DNA of 64,000 nt from Odoribacter sp. (GCA_023663145.1 JAMPHZ010000015.1:1-64000); one strand, 5' to 3'; numbered from the stretch's first letter, positions 17,582 through 27,826 are shown. Notes: generated by a model from the letters alone, not told the origin. A program made the numbers and translations.

Positions 17582-18906
17582 AGGCGTTTTTTAATTTCTG
17601 CGGTTTCTTTCTCGTAGCCTGGTTTTTCGAGCAGGGCGAACATATTGCGCTTGTAGTCTTCTACGCCGGGCTGATTGAATGGATTGACCCCGAGGATGTA
17701 GCCGCTGATGCCGCAGGCAACCTCGAAGAAATATATGAGTTGTCCAAGATACTCTTCGGTGATTGCAGGAATAGTGAGCAGGATGTTGGGGACACCACCG
17801 TCAACGTGGGCTATCCGGGTCCCGAGTTCGGCCATCTTGTTAACTTCGTCCACATGTTTGCCGGCAAGGTAATTGAGACCGTCAAGATTGGACTCATCTG
17901 AAGGGATGACGACGGTGTGGCGCTGGCTGTCCACTGATATTACAGTTTCAAAGATAGTGCGTTCGCCGTCCTGAATCCACTGTCCCATGGAATGCAGATC
18001 TGTAGAATTGTCTACAGCTGCCGGGAAGATGCCTTTGTGGTCTTTGCCTTCACTTTCTCCGTAGAGTTGTTTCCACCATTCGGCCAGGAAGTGCAGGCGT
18101 GGATGGTAGTTGACAAGAATCTCGATTTTTTTACCGTCGCGGTACAGTGCGTTACGTGTCATGGCATATGTGATGGCTGATGTGTCGGTCCCGTCAAGGG
18201 TGGCCTTTTCCATGGTGGCAGCGCCCTTTACGAGAGCTTTGATGTCATAGCCGGCGACGGCAATGGGGAGAAGCCCCACGGGAGTGAGTACTGAGAAGCG
18301 GCCGCCCACATTGTCTTCGATCACGAATGTTTTGTAGCCTTCAGTGGTGGCCAGTGACCGCAAGGCTCCGCGATGTGCGTCGGTAATGGCTACTATCAGG
18401 CGCGCGGCTTTTTCGCGGCCTTCGCGTGCCTCGAGTTGCTCTTTGAGCAGGCGGAATGCGATGGCCGGCTCGGTGGTGGTGCCTGATTTTGATATGACGA
18501 TTATGCCGAAACGTTTGTCTTTAAGATATTCTTGCAGGTCGTAGAGGTAGTCTTCACCTATGTTGTGGCCCGCAAATAATATTTCCGGGTAGCCCTTTTC
18601 TGTGATACCCAAAGAGTTGCCTAATGCAGCAATGACGGCTTTCGCGCCGAGGTAGCTGCCGCCGATTCCTATGCATACCACGGCGTCACAGTTGGCGCGC
18701 AGCTCGGCTGCGGCTGCGTTTATGTCATCAAGAAGTGTGTCGGTGGTGTCGGTGGGCAGTTTTACCCAACCAAGAAAGTCATTGCCTGCACCGGTGCCGT
18801 CCTGAAGTTTTGCAAGGCCTGAAAGTGCTTCGCCCTTGAGACCGTCGATTGTCTGGTTTGACACTGTTGCAAGTACGTCTTTGATATTTACTTGAATCTT
18901 TTCCAT
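17578..18906 (-). CDS. pgi: Glucose-6-phosphate isomerase
   Basis: Interconverts glucose-6-phosphate and fructose-6-phosphate. 442 residues from the ATG at 18906, the short bacterial form. Motifs: [11 protein letters not shown] (phosphate binding), [23 protein letters not shown] and the C-terminal [11 protein letters not shown] longer frame open to 18966 includes the promoter and is not real. It heads an operon with murI, linking central metabolism to cell-wall precursor synthesis. Confidence 0.95.
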   Translation of the reverse strand: MEKIQVNIKDVLATVSNQTIDGLKGEALSGLAKLQDGTGAGNDFLGWVKLPTDTTDTLLDDINAAAAELRANCDAVVCIGIGGSYLGAKAVIAALGNSLGITEKGYPEILFAGHNIGEDYLYDLQEYLKDKRFGIIVISKSGTTTEPAIAFRLLKEQLEAREGREKAARLIVAITDAHRGALRSLATTEGYKTFVIEDNVGGRFSVLTPVGLLPIAVAGYDIKALVKGAATMEKATLDGTDTSAITYAMTRNALYRDGKKIEILVNYHPRLHFLAEWWKQLYGESEGKDHKGIFPAAVDNSTDLHSMGQWIQDGERTIFETVISVDSQRHTVVIPSDESNLDGLNYLAGKHVDEVNKMAELGTRIAHVDGGVPNILLTIPAITEEYLGQLIYFFEVACGISGYILGVNPFNQPGVEDYKRNMFALLEKPGYEKETAEIKKRL

Positions 18907-18927
18907 TTGTCTATAAAAATTATAGTG

Positions 18928-18958
18928 CAAAGTTACATAAATATAGTCAATGTTGAAA
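18928..18958 (-). promoter_or_regulatory. Promoter of the pgi operon
   Basis: On the minus strand, TTTC (18955-18958), 19 bases and TAACTTTG (18928-18935). The leader before the ATG at 18906 is about 15 bases. Confidence 0.65.
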
Positions 18959-19081
18959 AAAAACAAGCAAAAAAATAGGATGGTTCAAGGCTCGTCGAAC
19001 GTGGTGTGGGAATTGCAACTTTAACATCTACGGTTTGTTATTTAAGTAGGGATCGCTAAGATCTATATACTATATAGTAGA

Positions 19082-19408
19082 ATGATAAAAACGCAAGATA
19101 TGAAGCGGAACGTAAGAACAGGCGCGAAGGTGATGCAGGTGATGCTTGCTGTTGCATGTGCCGCAGTATTTGGAGGCTGTGCCGGTCTTGGATGGTCAGT
19201 GTCATCAGGCCCTTACGGCACTCCCGACGTAGGGCTTTATTTCAATACGGGCAGCGTGTTCGGGCCACCGGCGCCGAGGCCTATACCTCCCCGACCTCGG
19301 CCTCCTCGTCCGTGGGGCGGACCGTCATGGAGTCCCGGTCCATGGTTCTTTGACCAGCCCGCTCAATGGCCTGCAATTGATGCCATACCATCGCAACAGA
19401 TACGGTAA
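19082..19408 (+). CDS. Small proline-rich lipoprotein, unknown function
   Basis: A 108-residue protein with a lipobox (VFGGC; Cys about residue 33). The mature part is short and rich in Pro, Gly, Arg and Trp (PRPIPPRPRPPRPWGG...). The start could be the ATG at 19082 or the in-frame ATG at 19100, which gives a more normal signal peptide. A 12-bp palindrome (TACTATATAGTA, 19068-19079) precedes the first ATG. The 3' end overlaps the end of the converging MATE gene by 128 bases. I do not recognise a family beyond the general type of small Bacteroidales lipoproteins. Confidence 0.6.
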   Translation: MIKTQDMKRNVRTGAKVMQVMLAVACAAVFGGCAGLGWSVSSGPYGTPDVGLYFNTGSVFGPPAPRPIPPRPRPPRPWGGPSWSPGPWFFDQPAQWPAIDAIPSQQIR

Positions 19409-20690
19409 AGGCTACTAAATCGCTGAGCGGGAATGAGATCCATACACCGTCAAGTCCCATCTGTCTCGGTAGCCATATCATGAGAGGTATGATGAACAGC
19501 ACTTGCCGCGACAGGCTCAGGAACATTGCTTTCCCCGGTGCGCCTATGCTTTGGAACAAACAGGTGGCGATAATAGGAATGCCTACAATGGAGAATGCCC
19601 ACATTGTGTGGCGCAGACAATTAGCCGTGACATCAATCAGGTAGGCGTCGGACGTGAACATCCGTGCTATCTCCCGGGCGAAAAATAACGCGCCGGCGCT
19701 CCCGGCTGTACAGATGACGGTCACCACAGCCCCGGCAAGGAGCAGAGCGTTGCGCAGTCTGTGTACGGATCCGGCTCCGTAATTATAACCTAAAATAGGC
19801 TGTAGGCCCATGTTTATGCCTATTATTATGGTGGTAAGGATTGATGAATATGTCACGAATATGCCTGCGGCTCCTATTGCCATATCGCTGCCGTATGACA
19901 GCAACGAGCGGTTGATAAGAACATTTATGAAGCATGAGGCGACATTGACCACTGCCGGGGCACAACCAAGGGCGATAGTGTCTGTCACAACCCTCCATTG
20001 CAGTCTGAATGTACCACGGGTGAATGGCAGGGTGACCTCGGGATTGAAAAAGTGTCTCACCACGAACACTGCCGACACCAACATGGCTATATCAGTGGCT
20101 ATGGCCGCGCCGGTCATGCCCCACCCGAGCCATAGCACGAATACGGCATCAAGCACGATGTTCACACCTGCGCCTATCAGCATCGTGATCATGGCTTTCT
20201 GCGGATACCCGGTTGAACGCAGTACATTGTTAAGTCCGAAGGCGACATTTGTAAGCAACAGGCCCGGCAACACCCACAACATGTAGCTGCGGGCATAGGG
20301 CAGCGTCACATCGCCGGCTCCGAATGCCCGGAGAATGGGATCCATGAATATGGCGAAGACAGATATGTATACCGCGGCGTTTATAAACGTGAGGGTGGCC
20401 GCGTTGCCTAAGATAAGTCCGGCATGGGTTTTGTCGCGCCTGCCGAGCAGGATTGAGATACGTGTTGATGATCCGACGCCCACCAACACTCCTATTGCAG
20501 TGGTGATATTCATCAACGGAAAGGTGATGGCGAGGCCGGCTATGGCTTCGGGCCCTACAACCTGACCTATGAACATGCGGTCTACTACGTTGTATAGAGC
20601 CATTACGAGCATTCCCACTACCGCCGGCAGGCTGTAGTGCCAGAGCAGGCGCCCGACAGGGCGCGTGGCGAGTTCATTTATGTCGGTCAT
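19281..20690 (-). CDS. MATE family efflux transporter
   Basis: A 469-residue inner-membrane multidrug/sodium or proton antiporter with about 12 hydrophobic segments in two MatE halves. Typical features are the start RPVGRLLWHYSLPAVVGMLVMALYNVVDRMFIGQ-like region, GVGSSTRISILLGR, and NMGLQPILGYNYGAG at the half repeat. The polar C-terminal tail of about 30 residues is encoded opposite the Pro-rich tail of the small lipoprotein gene. It is monocistronic: a terminator separates it from the TPR gene upstream. Confidence 0.92.
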   Translation of the reverse strand: MTDINELATRPVGRLLWHYSLPAVVGMLVMALYNVVDRMFIGQVVGPEAIAGLAITFPLMNITTAIGVLVGVGSSTRISILLGRRDKTHAGLILGNAATLTFINAAVYISVFAIFMDPILRAFGAGDVTLPYARSYMLWVLPGLLLTNVAFGLNNVLRSTGYPQKAMITMLIGAGVNIVLDAVFVLWLGWGMTGAAIATDIAMLVSAVFVVRHFFNPEVTLPFTRGTFRLQWRVVTDTIALGCAPAVVNVASCFINVLINRSLLSYGSDMAIGAAGIFVTYSSILTTIIIGINMGLQPILGYNYGAGSVHRLRNALLLAGAVVTVICTAGSAGALFFAREIARMFTSDAYLIDVTANCLRHTMWAFSIVGIPIIATCLFQSIGAPGKAMFLSLSRQVLFIIPLMIWLPRQMGLDGVWISFPLSDLVAFTVSVAMVWHQLQAIERAGQRTMDRDSMTVRPTDEEAEVGEV

Positions 20691-20732
20691 CAGTCGCTTT
20701 TATTCTTTTGTTGTTGTAAAGGTGAGAGGGTA

Positions 20733-20768
20733 AAAAATCCTGCAGACAGCAATGCCTGCAGGATTTTT
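20733..20768 (-). terminator. Terminator of the TPR gene
   Basis: A perfect 13-bp stem (20733-20745 with 20756-20768, 10-base loop) whose arms include A/T runs. It lies between the TPR gene stop (20833) and the MATE start (20690). Confidence 0.85.
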
Positions 20769-20832
20769 AATTGTATTATCTGATTTCAGCAGGCTGAGTC
20801 TCTGGATCCGGATTCCGCTTGCAGAAGTCTGA

Positions 20833-21498
20833 TTACTTGTTCTCGGCAGCTGCCTTGGCGCGCTCGTAGTATTTGCGAACGTCAAATGATGCAGACTGCA
20901 GGAACTGGGGATAATCTTCCAGAATGGTGTTGTAGGCTTGGGCCTCGGCGGCAAAGTCACCGGTGGCGCGTAGCACGTTGGCTTTCTTTACAAGAATCTG
21001 CGGGCACACTAACGGATTGTTGTCAGCTGCTTTGATAGCCTTGTCATAAGCCTTGATGGCCTCGGGGTATTGCTTGAGATTTACGTAGCAGTCACCTTCG
21101 AGGGTAAGGGCGCCGGCAGCCACTATGTTATCGTCGATGGAGGCATCCTTGAGGTATGTGAGGGCGCCCTGATAGTCTTTGTCGTTGTAGAGCTGCATGG
21201 CTACCTCGAGCTTGGCACGGTTGCCGCTCTTGTGGCCTAATTCGGCGGCTTCCTTGTAAAGTGTAAGGGCTACGGAGTCCTGCCCGGCGGCCATGGCTAC
21301 ATCGGCGCGGCCTACGGCCTCGTCAGCCTTGGCTGAATTGCGCTGTGCGATGAAGAACCACGCCAGAATGCCTATTAATACTACTAAAACAAAAATCGAC
21401 AGGCCCACGATGAGCTTGCTGTTAGCCTTGGCGCGGGCAAGGATATCGGGAGCTTCCTGCTCGTTGGGCACCTGGCTGTTGTTCCGGTTATTTTCCAT
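20833..21498 (-). CDS. Membrane-anchored TPR protein
   Basis: A 221-residue protein with one N-terminal transmembrane helix at about residues 28-50 (LIVGLSIFVLVVLIGILAWFF) and a periplasmic tail of four to five tetratricopeptide repeats, for example GDCYVNLKQYPEAIKAYDKAI. The layout resembles YfgM, a periplasmic protein that works with the Sec translocon and chaperones, but it could equally be another TPR scaffold. It stands alone between its own promoter (TATTTTTG at 21562-21569 on the minus strand) and terminator. Confidence 0.8.
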   Translation of the reverse strand: MENNRNNSQVPNEQEAPDILARAKANSKLIVGLSIFVLVVLIGILAWFFIAQRNSAKADEAVGRADVAMAAGQDSVALTLYKEAAELGHKSGNRAKLEVAMQLYNDKDYQGALTYLKDASIDDNIVAAGALTLEGDCYVNLKQYPEAIKAYDKAIKAADNNPLVCPQILVKKANVLRATGDFAAEAQAYNTILEDYPQFLQSASFDVRKYYERAKAAAENK

Positions 21499-21631
21499 TG
21501 ATATAGCTATATTTTTTTGTTATTTTTCAACTTTATACGCTTCTTGCGCGTTTTCAAGCTGCAAAAATAGGTCAAATTATTCAGAAAATAAAATTTTAGG
21601 CCGATTATTTTATGTTTTGCTTAAGAAAGCG

Positions 21632-21639
21632 TAAATTTG
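21632..21639 (+). promoter_or_regulatory. -7 element upstream of cdd
   Basis: TAAATTTG at 21632-21639 matches TAnnTTTG; no good -33 element is visible at the usual distance. The leader to the ATG at 21722 would be about 75 bases. Confidence 0.45.
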
Positions 21640-21721
21640 CACACTATTAAGAAGGCTTTTAAAGCCATGTTATCTCTCCATCGGGGTGCCACGCACCTCC
21701 AATTTTATAATTTTTCAGGCA

Positions 21722-22195
21722 ATGAAACAGAAAGACATCACCGTACCGCTTGTCGAGCTCACTTACGATGAACTTGACGCTACAGAAAAAGACCTCGTTG
21801 ACCGTGCACGCCAGTTCACGTTCAATGCCTACGCACCTTACAGTAATTTCAAGGTGGGCGCGGCTATCTTGCTTGACAATGGCGAGATCGTGTGCGGTGC
21901 CAATCAGGAAAACAGTGCCTTCCCGTCGGGAACCTGTGCCGAGCGTTCGGCTTGTTATTGGGCTGGCGCCCAATACCCCGATGCGCATTTCAAAGCAATA
22001 GCCGTAGCGTCACGTGGGGTTGATGACCAACCCACCGACACACCATGCGCCCCATGTGGAGCATGCCGGCAGGCCCTGCTTGAATACGAGACACTCGCCG
22101 GGCACGATGTGGAAGTGCTGTTGGTGGGGCGCAATGTCATATATCGCCTTGAATCTGTCAAGTCTCTGTTGCCTCTTGCATTCGTGAGCTTTTAA
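21722..22195 (+). CDS. cdd: Cytidine deaminase
   Basis: Converts cytidine and deoxycytidine to the uridines (pyrimidine salvage). 157 residues, homotetrameric class. Zinc-site motifs: the catalytic CAE in SGTCAERSA and the pair of Cys in [10 protein letters not shown]; the [13 protein letters not shown] stretch is typical. The ATG at 21722 is chosen because the frame upstream adds only 12 unrelated residues. Probably cotranscribed with tyrS, 41 bases downstream. Confidence 0.95.
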   Translation: MKQKDITVPLVELTYDELDATEKDLVDRARQFTFNAYAPYSNFKVGAAILLDNGEIVCGANQENSAFPSGTCAERSACYWAGAQYPDAHFKAIAVASRGVDDQPTDTPCAPCGACRQALLEYETLAGHDVEVLLVGRNVIYRLESVKSLLPLAFVSF

Positions 22196-22236
22196 AACTA
22201 ACTCTAAAGCAGATTAACCGTACACCAATCATAATA

Positions 22237-23529
22237 ATGGACTTTATAGAAGAACTTACCTGGCGCGGCATGATCCACCAGATGATGCCGGGCACTGACG
22301 AACAACTGAAGAAAGAAATGACAACGGCCTACCTGGGAATCGACCCGACGGCCGACTCTTTGCATATTGGCCACCTGGTGGGTGTGATGATGCTCAAACA
22401 TTTTCAACGCTCCGGTCACAAACCGATAGCCCTTATCGGCGGCGCTACAGGCATGATAGGCGATCCATCGATGAAGAGCCAGGAGCGTAAGCTACTCGAC
22501 GAGGAAACCCTCCGTCACAATCAGCAGGCTATAAAGAATCAGCTTGCCAAGTTCCTTGATTTTGATTCCGAGGCTCCGAATGCCGCCGAGATGGTAAATA
22601 ACTATGATTGGATGAAGAATTTCTCATTCCTTGATTTCATCCGTGATGTGGGCAAGCACATTACCGTCAATTACATGATGGCCAAGGATTCGGTGAAAAA
22701 GCGTCTCTCAGGTGAGAGCCGCGAGGGCATGTCGTTCACAGAGTTCTCCTATCAATTGTGTCAGGGATATGACTTCCTTCATCTTTATAAGGAGAAGGGT
22801 TGCCGTCTGCAGCTTGGCGGCTCTGATCAATGGGGTAATATAACCACCGGTACCGAACTTATCCGCCGCACCCTCGGCGGTGAGGCCTATGCTCTCACTT
22901 GCCCCTTGATTACAAAGGCCGACGGCGGCAAATTCGGCAAGACCGAAAGCGGAAACGTATGGCTTGACCCCCGTTACACTTCGCCGTTCAAGTTCTATCA
23001 GTTCTGGCTGAATGTCAGCGACGACGATGCCGCCAAGTATATCAAGATTTTTACAGAGCTGTCACGCGATGAGGTTGAGGCTCTCGTGGAGGAACAGGCT
23101 GCCGATCCCGGTCGTCGCCCACTGCAGAAGCGCCTCGCCAAGGAAATTACCACGATGGTGCACAGTGCCCGCGACTATGAGACTGCTGTGGAAGCTTCGC
23201 AGATCCTTTTCAATAACAATACAGCTGACATCCTCCACCGTCTTGATGAGGAAACACTGCTTCAGGTACTTGAAGGTGTGCCCACTTTTGAAGTCGCCCG
23301 TGCCGACATCGATGCCGGTATAGGATTGGCTGACCTGCTTGTCGAGAAAGCTCCAGTATTTGCCTCTAAAGGTGAGTTGCGCAAACTTGCTCAAGGCGGC
23401 GGTGTGATGATTAACAAGGAAAAGTTGGCCGATGCTTACGCTCCGGCTACTGCTGCAATGTTGCTGAATGACCGTTATATGCTGGTGCAGCGGGGTAAGA
23501 AAAATTACTACCTTCTGATAGCAAAATAA
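22237..23529 (+). CDS. tyrS: Tyrosyl-tRNA synthetase
   Basis: A class I synthetase of 430 residues that charges tRNA-Tyr. Motifs: HIGH-type [10 protein letters not shown] (about residue 48), the tyrosine pocket [22 protein letters not shown], and KMSKS-type KFGKTESGN. The C-terminal S4-like RNA-binding domain ([27 protein letters not shown]) is present. It ends at a long bidirectional hairpin. Confidence 0.96.
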   Translation: MDFIEELTWRGMIHQMMPGTDEQLKKEMTTAYLGIDPTADSLHIGHLVGVMMLKHFQRSGHKPIALIGGATGMIGDPSMKSQERKLLDEETLRHNQQAIKNQLAKFLDFDSEAPNAAEMVNNYDWMKNFSFLDFIRDVGKHITVNYMMAKDSVKKRLSGESREGMSFTEFSYQLCQGYDFLHLYKEKGCRLQLGGSDQWGNITTGTELIRRTLGGEAYALTCPLITKADGGKFGKTESGNVWLDPRYTSPFKFYQFWLNVSDDDAAKYIKIFTELSRDEVEALVEEQAADPGRRPLQKRLAKEITTMVHSARDYETAVEASQILFNNNTADILHRLDEETLLQVLEGVPTFEVARADIDAGIGLADLLVEKAPVFASKGELRKLAQGGGVMINKEKLADAYAPATAAMLLNDRYMLVQRGKKNYYLLIAK

Positions 23530-23550
23530 ATCCCTTCCACAGGCGCGAAA

Positions 23551-23592
23551 CGACAGCATCCCTGCATGCCAAAACATGCAGGGATGCTGTCG
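23551..23592. terminator. Bidirectional terminator, 18-bp perfect stem
   Basis: 23551-23568 is exactly complementary to 23575-23592 with a 6-base loop (CCAAAA). It lies between tyrS and the converging secreted-protein gene. Confidence 0.8.
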
Positions 23593-23605
23593 TCTATGCA
23601 GAATG

Positions 23606-24595
23606 TCAATCTATTGCAAATTTCACAGCCTGCCGGCCTTCGACCTTTATGTATATTCCGGGAGCTGACGGTTTTGGGATCTCCACGCCTTGCAGGTTAT
23701 ACCACCGCGGTGTGCCTTCGCTGCTGTCAGCGGTAATCTCGTCTACAGCCTTGTATAAATCCCATAATCTGGTGCCGCCGGCTTGTGTGAATATTATCTC
23801 GCCTGAGGCGTCGGTCACATAATTGAGACGCGTGGGGAAAGTCTGAGGATATGCCGTGGTAGCCTGACGTATCGGCCCGAAGAAAAGTTCATCACCGTGC
23901 ATGTCAGTCAGATATCCTATACCTTCAACACAGGTGTATAACTCCTCGACTGGCCAGTAGATGAAATAATCCTCGTCAATCTTGTTATAAGAGTATTGCC
24001 GGTAACTGATACCGTTGGATATCACCTCGTCAACCGCTTTGATCTCGAGTTGTTTTGGTGCGATATCGTTGCCCAAGGTGAATTGTTCGCCGACCTCACC
24101 GAAGTGATATAGAAGCGCAGTGCATTCATTTGTTTCCTCGTCAATAGCCCAAAAGCTGCCTGCGCTGTATTGGTACTCGAAATAGTTGAAATTTGCAAAC
24201 TTTTCGGGTGTGTAAAGAATGTATACGTCATTGTCATCCTCGCGTATGTAGGATACGCACCGCTCGGTGTCATCAAATTTCCAGTTGGCGAGGTCTGGAG
24301 TTGCGGCGTCAAGGTAATCTTTTTCGGCAGAGAGTGTTACATTTAATTCATGCCATTTCACGCCGTCAATTTCCACTTCCTTGCCAATCGATACTCCGAA
24401 TTGCCAATAGTGGAACTGCGGGCCGTTGTGATAAGTCTCATACCACCACGTGCGACCTTCTACCACCATAAGTGGTGCGGTAGAGACTTTACTGCGATTG
24501 TCTGATGTTTGGTCGCAGCCGGGTAGGGGTATGACTGATGCACTGCTGATCAGGTATGATACAAGGAAAGTGAGGAAAAGTAAGGCTTTTTTCAT
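23606..24595 (-). CDS. Secreted protein of unknown function with C-terminal sorting-like module
   Basis: A 329-residue exported protein. The signal peptide begins at 24595 (MKKALLFLTFLVSYLISSAS). The body has no motif I recognise; it contains many aromatic residues (WWYETYHNGPQFHYWQFG) and appears to be mainly beta. The last 35 residues (PRWYNLQGVEIPKPSAPGIYIKV.GRQAVKFAI) form the short C-terminal module typical of Bacteroidales cargo proteins. Monocistronic, with its own promoter at 24611-24643. Confidence 0.75.
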   Translation of the reverse strand: MKKALLFLTFLVSYLISSASVIPLPGCDQTSDNRSKVSTAPLMVVEGRTWWYETYHNGPQFHYWQFGVSIGKEVEIDGVKWHELNVTLSAEKDYLDAATPDLANWKFDDTERCVSYIREDDNDVYILYTPEKFANFNYFEYQYSAGSFWAIDEETNECTALLYHFGEVGEQFTLGNDIAPKQLEIKAVDEVISNGISYRQYSYNKIDEDYFIYWPVEELYTCVEGIGYLTDMHGDELFFGPIRQATTAYPQTFPTRLNYVTDASGEIIFTQAGGTRLWDLYKAVDEITADSSEGTPRWYNLQGVEIPKPSAPGIYIKVEGRQAVKFAID

Positions 24596-24610
24596 GGTAT
24601 CGGTTTTTTG

Positions 24611-24643
24611 CAAAGTTATAGTTTAAGATGGCTTAAATGCAAA
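24611..24643 (-). promoter_or_regulatory. Promoter of the secreted protein gene at 23606-24595
   Basis: On the minus strand, TTTG (24640-24643), 21 bases and TAACTTTG (24611-24618); the ATG is 16 bases downstream. Confidence 0.8.
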
Positions 24644-24705
24644 TTATTCCAGTTAAAAAATGTCAATAGTGGAATAAATGTCTTAATTTCTATGACAGAG
24701 ATATT

Positions 24706-24727
24706 GCTACCCTTTTTTTAGGGTAGC
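24706..24727. terminator. Hairpin with 8-bp stem downstream of the HAD gene
   Basis: GCTACCCT (24706-24713) pairs with AGGGTAGC (24720-24727) around a six-T loop. It lies 118 bases past the HAD stop (24845) and may end the tamL-HAD transcript, although no T-run follows. Confidence 0.45.
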
Positions 24728-24844
24728 TGTGATTGGGAGATTTATTATGGTTTAGACGGCCCCTTTATGGAATGAAAAAACGAATGAAGCTGCAATGCCC
24801 GGGAAATTAGCTGATAGGATTCCCATTTGCACGGCGGCGGGCGG

Positions 24845-25504
24845 TTATCTGTCGGGCAGGATAAGATCAAGCATCTGGTCGGCATCTGCTGCTATGTGGT
24901 CGGCGTAGGCGGCCACAAGCTCGCGTGCCGGACGGAAGCCCCATGTGACGCCGATGCACTCCACGCCGGCGCGGCGGGCGGTCTCCATGTCTACACCTGA
25001 GTCTCCGATGTATACTACTTCGCTTTTCGGGGTAGGATGGTCGCTGAGAATTCTGAAAACTATCGAGGGGTCGGGTTTCGTGGGTACGCCTTCAATCTGC
25101 CCGCACACGGCTACGAATTCTATATCGCGGAAGAAATGGGCGATAAGTCGCCTGACTGCACTCTCATATTTATTCGATGCTACCGCCACCGCAATATCAT
25201 GGCTTCGCAGAGAGGCTAATGCCTGCTCAATGCCCGGGTAGGGAGCGGTGAAATCGTAGAGATGAGTGTCGTAATAGGTCCGGAAAGACTCAAGCATGGT
25301 GGCAATAGTGGCGTCATTGCGGTTCTCGGGCGGGAGCGCCCGCTCGATGAGTTTCTTTACACCATTACCTACCATCTGGTTGTACATGGGTATGGAATGC
25401 TGAGGGAACCCGTTGCTCGCCAAAGCGTGGTTTACGGCTGTGCCAAGGTCTTCAATAGTGTTAAGAAGTGTGCCGTCAAGATCAAAAATAGCAAGTTTTT
25501 TCAT
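24845..25504 (-). CDS. HAD-superfamily hydrolase, phosphoglycolate phosphatase-like
   Basis: A 219-residue HAD phosphatase. Motif I is DLDGTLLNT at the very start (nucleophile Asp), with the alpha-helical cap of subclass I (VNHALASNGFPQ...), motif II VASNK, and motif IV YIGDSGVDMETARRAG. Closest in pattern to Gph, which detoxifies 2-phosphoglycolate, but HAD substrate calls from sequence are weak. The ATG at 25504 lies two bases after the tamL stop, so the two are cotranscribed. Confidence 0.85.
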   Translation of the reverse strand: MKKLAIFDLDGTLLNTIEDLGTAVNHALASNGFPQHSIPMYNQMVGNGVKKLIERALPPENRNDATIATMLESFRTYYDTHLYDFTAPYPGIEQALASLRSHDIAVAVASNKYESAVRRLIAHFFRDIEFVAVCGQIEGVPTKPDPSIVFRILSDHPTPKSEVVYIGDSGVDMETARRAGVECIGVTWGFRPARELVAAYADHIAADADQMLDLILPDR

Positions 25505-25506
25505 AA

Positions 25507-27819
25507 TCAGAATGGATAACCCACAGCGAAGTGGAAGTTGGCGTCGCGGCTCCACTTAGGATGTATCAATGGCCACGGTTCCTGATTCATGGCCGGATTG
25601 TGGGCCTTTAGACCGAGATCGAACCGCAGCAGGAAGTATGTGAAGTCCATGCGCAGTCCGACTCCGTAGGCAGCGGCAAGTTCTTTATAGAATGAATTGA
25701 ATTTGAACATGCCTCCGGGCTGATTGGGATAGTTGTGGATGGTCCAGATGTTGCCGCCGTCAACAAATAACGCACCCTCGAATACCCAGAAAAGTTTAAA
25801 CCGGTATTCAAGGCTGAGTATGAGGTTGATGTCGCCGCATTGGTTGATAAAGTCGGTTACGGAATTTCTGGCGTCGTAGCAGCCGGGTCCTAAGGTGCGT
25901 ACCCCCCAGCCGCGCACTCCGTTGGCTCCTCCGGCATAGAAGCGTTTCTCGAAAGGCACCATGGAAGAGTTGCCGTAAGGATAAGCGATACCCGCACCTA
26001 CGTGAAATGCCAGGGCATTGCGTGAGTTGAAGTTGCGGGTGATGGTGTAGTCAAACTCGCCTTTGACATATTGCGAATATTGGACTCCGAATATCTTGTA
26101 TACGCCGTCGGGGCGATGGCCGGCAAAAAGGTTTGACAGACCGTAAAGCACATTACCCGCGGTTTCGAGACTGAACCGCAGTGTGTTGACGCGAGGTTGC
26201 ATGGCAAAAGCATTGACCTCGGCGGTGGGAATGCGGCGGTTGGTGTGATAATAAGTGTAACCCATGCGCATTATGAAGTGGTCTTCATATGAATAGCGCA
26301 ACAGGGGGTTGGAGGGGGCGATTTCGTCAATAAAGTCGATGGTTGAGCGCGGAAGTCTCACCAGATTTATGTCGATGAGATCAAATGTGTGGCGGCGGTT
26401 ATAATCGCCCCGGCGGTTGTTCCATTTCCATCGCCATGCGGCTCCGGCTATGACGCGGGTATACTCGGGTCGCTCCTGATAATTGAGTGACAGGGAGAAC
26501 TCAGTGGTGGCCTGCATGCGTTTCTTGAATTCACGTGATGCCAGCGGGAGCTCGAATTTGGGGAAAGTTATGCCGACCTCACCTGCATATTCTGTGAAGC
26601 GGTTGTTGATTATCCCGTCGAAATTGCCTGACAGGCTTTCGTATGATGTGCGTAGCTTTACCGACAGCAGGTCGCTGCGGTGGCTCAGATTGCGGTTCTG
26701 ATAGGTGGCGCCTATACCGAAGCCGAAATCTCCTTCCGAGTTGGTGCCCTCGAGCTCGAGCGACACACTTTGTTTCCGGCCACGCGATACCGATATTATG
26801 GCATCAAGCATTTCAATGTCACCCGCATGCCCGGCCGGTTCCATCTCTATGTTGATGAAGCGTAGTATCGAGAGGCGCGACAGGGCGGCGTAGGTGCGGT
26901 CTATGCTGGCGGCACTGTAGTGCTCTCCCGGCTCTATGAAGCAGCAATCGTAGAGTGACGATGGCTTCAGGTAGTGGTCGGGACCGTAGATTATGTTTAT
27001 ACCCCGGTAATTTACCGTGTCGCGTGTCGCCTCGCGGTTGCCGTCATCGGTAATGAATGTGACCGATCTCACGATATACATGTGGTGCCCCGCGATGGTG
27101 TCACGTTCGCCTGCCTCGGCAATGTTGAGCGTCAGACTTATGTTTTTGGAGCCAGCCACGGTGTCGGCAGTGAAAGTTATGTAGTCGCGCTTGAACGCAT
27201 AGTACCCTTCATCGCGCAGGCGTCGGGTGATCTCTGAGCGTACGTTATCAAGACGCGAGCGATCGAAAAGCATCCCTTCCTCGATGCCTGAAATGGTTGT
27301 GTCGGCCATGATGATTGCGTTGACCGCAGTGTCAGCTATGTTATAGTGCAGTGACCCTACGTAATGCGGCTCGCCTGTAGTGATGCGGTAGGTGACGGAT
27401 GCGCGCTTCCGGTCAGGCTGCAGCAGAGTATCCACTTCGACTGAAGCGCTCATGTATCCTTTGTTGACAAGGGCCTGACGCAGTTGCCTGCGCGACGCGT
27501 CGGTTAGGTCGGCGTCATATATCACCGGTGGTTGACCTATGCGGCGCAGCCACCGGTTGTACCATTTGGTGGAGTCAGTGCCCGAAAGCGAGTACATCCC
27601 GAGTTGCAGGCGCGCGAATCCCAGGACCTTATGATTGGGCTGTTGGCGCAGAAAGTTGACAAGGGATTCCGAGGTGACGGTTTTGTCGCCTTCTATCTCT
27701 ATCTTCACTTTATCAAGCAGATATTCGTCCTGAGGCACGTGTTTCACAGAGCTGCAGCAGGTGAGTATCACTGCCACCGCTCCGGTAATGAGAATTCTCA
27801 GGAGTGCCTTTGCCTTCAT
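25507..27819 (-). CDS. tamL: TamL, lipidated BamA/TamA-family outer-membrane protein
   Basis: A 770-residue Omp85 protein. The signal peptide ends in a lipobox (ILTCC) so the N terminus is acylated, the mark of Bacteroidetes TamL as opposed to TamA. POTRA-like domains span about residues 35-330; the C-terminal part is a 16-strand barrel of the surface-antigen (D15) type with the lid-lock-like motif FYAGGANGVRGWG (VRGW) and a terminal aromatic strand (FHFAVGYPF). Works with TamB in lipid transfer or membrane-protein assembly; no tamB gene is visible nearby. A -7 element lies eight bases before the ATG, so the mRNA is probably leaderless. Confidence 0.88.
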   Translation of the reverse strand: MKAKALLRILITGAVAVILTCCSSVKHVPQDEYLLDKVKIEIEGDKTVTSESLVNFLRQQPNHKVLGFARLQLGMYSLSGTDSTKWYNRWLRRIGQPPVIYDADLTDASRRQLRQALVNKGYMSASVEVDTLLQPDRKRASVTYRITTGEPHYVGSLHYNIADTAVNAIIMADTTISGIEEGMLFDRSRLDNVRSEITRRLRDEGYYAFKRDYITFTADTVAGSKNISLTLNIAEAGERDTIAGHHMYIVRSVTFITDDGNREATRDTVNYRGINIIYGPDHYLKPSSLYDCCFIEPGEHYSAASIDRTYAALSRLSILRFINIEMEPAGHAGDIEMLDAIISVSRGRKQSVSLELEGTNSEGDFGFGIGATYQNRNLSHRSDLLSVKLRTSYESLSGNFDGIINNRFTEYAGEVGITFPKFELPLASREFKKRMQATTEFSLSLNYQERPEYTRVIAGAAWRWKWNNRRGDYNRRHTFDLIDINLVRLPRSTIDFIDEIAPSNPLLRYSYEDHFIMRMGYTYYHTNRRIPTAEVNAFAMQPRVNTLRFSLETAGNVLYGLSNLFAGHRPDGVYKIFGVQYSQYVKGEFDYTITRNFNSRNALAFHVGAGIAYPYGNSSMVPFEKRFYAGGANGVRGWGVRTLGPGCYDARNSVTDFINQCGDINLILSLEYRFKLFWVFEGALFVDGGNIWTIHNYPNQPGGMFKFNSFYKELAAAYGVGLRMDFTYFLLRFDLGLKAHNPAMNQEPWPLIHPKWSRDANFHFAVGYPF

Positions 27820-27826
27820 TTGGTCA

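Noticed and set aside
20700..20960. 86-codon minus-strand ORF over the TPR gene end
   Set aside because: It spans the terminator (20733-20768) and a coding end, with no start context.
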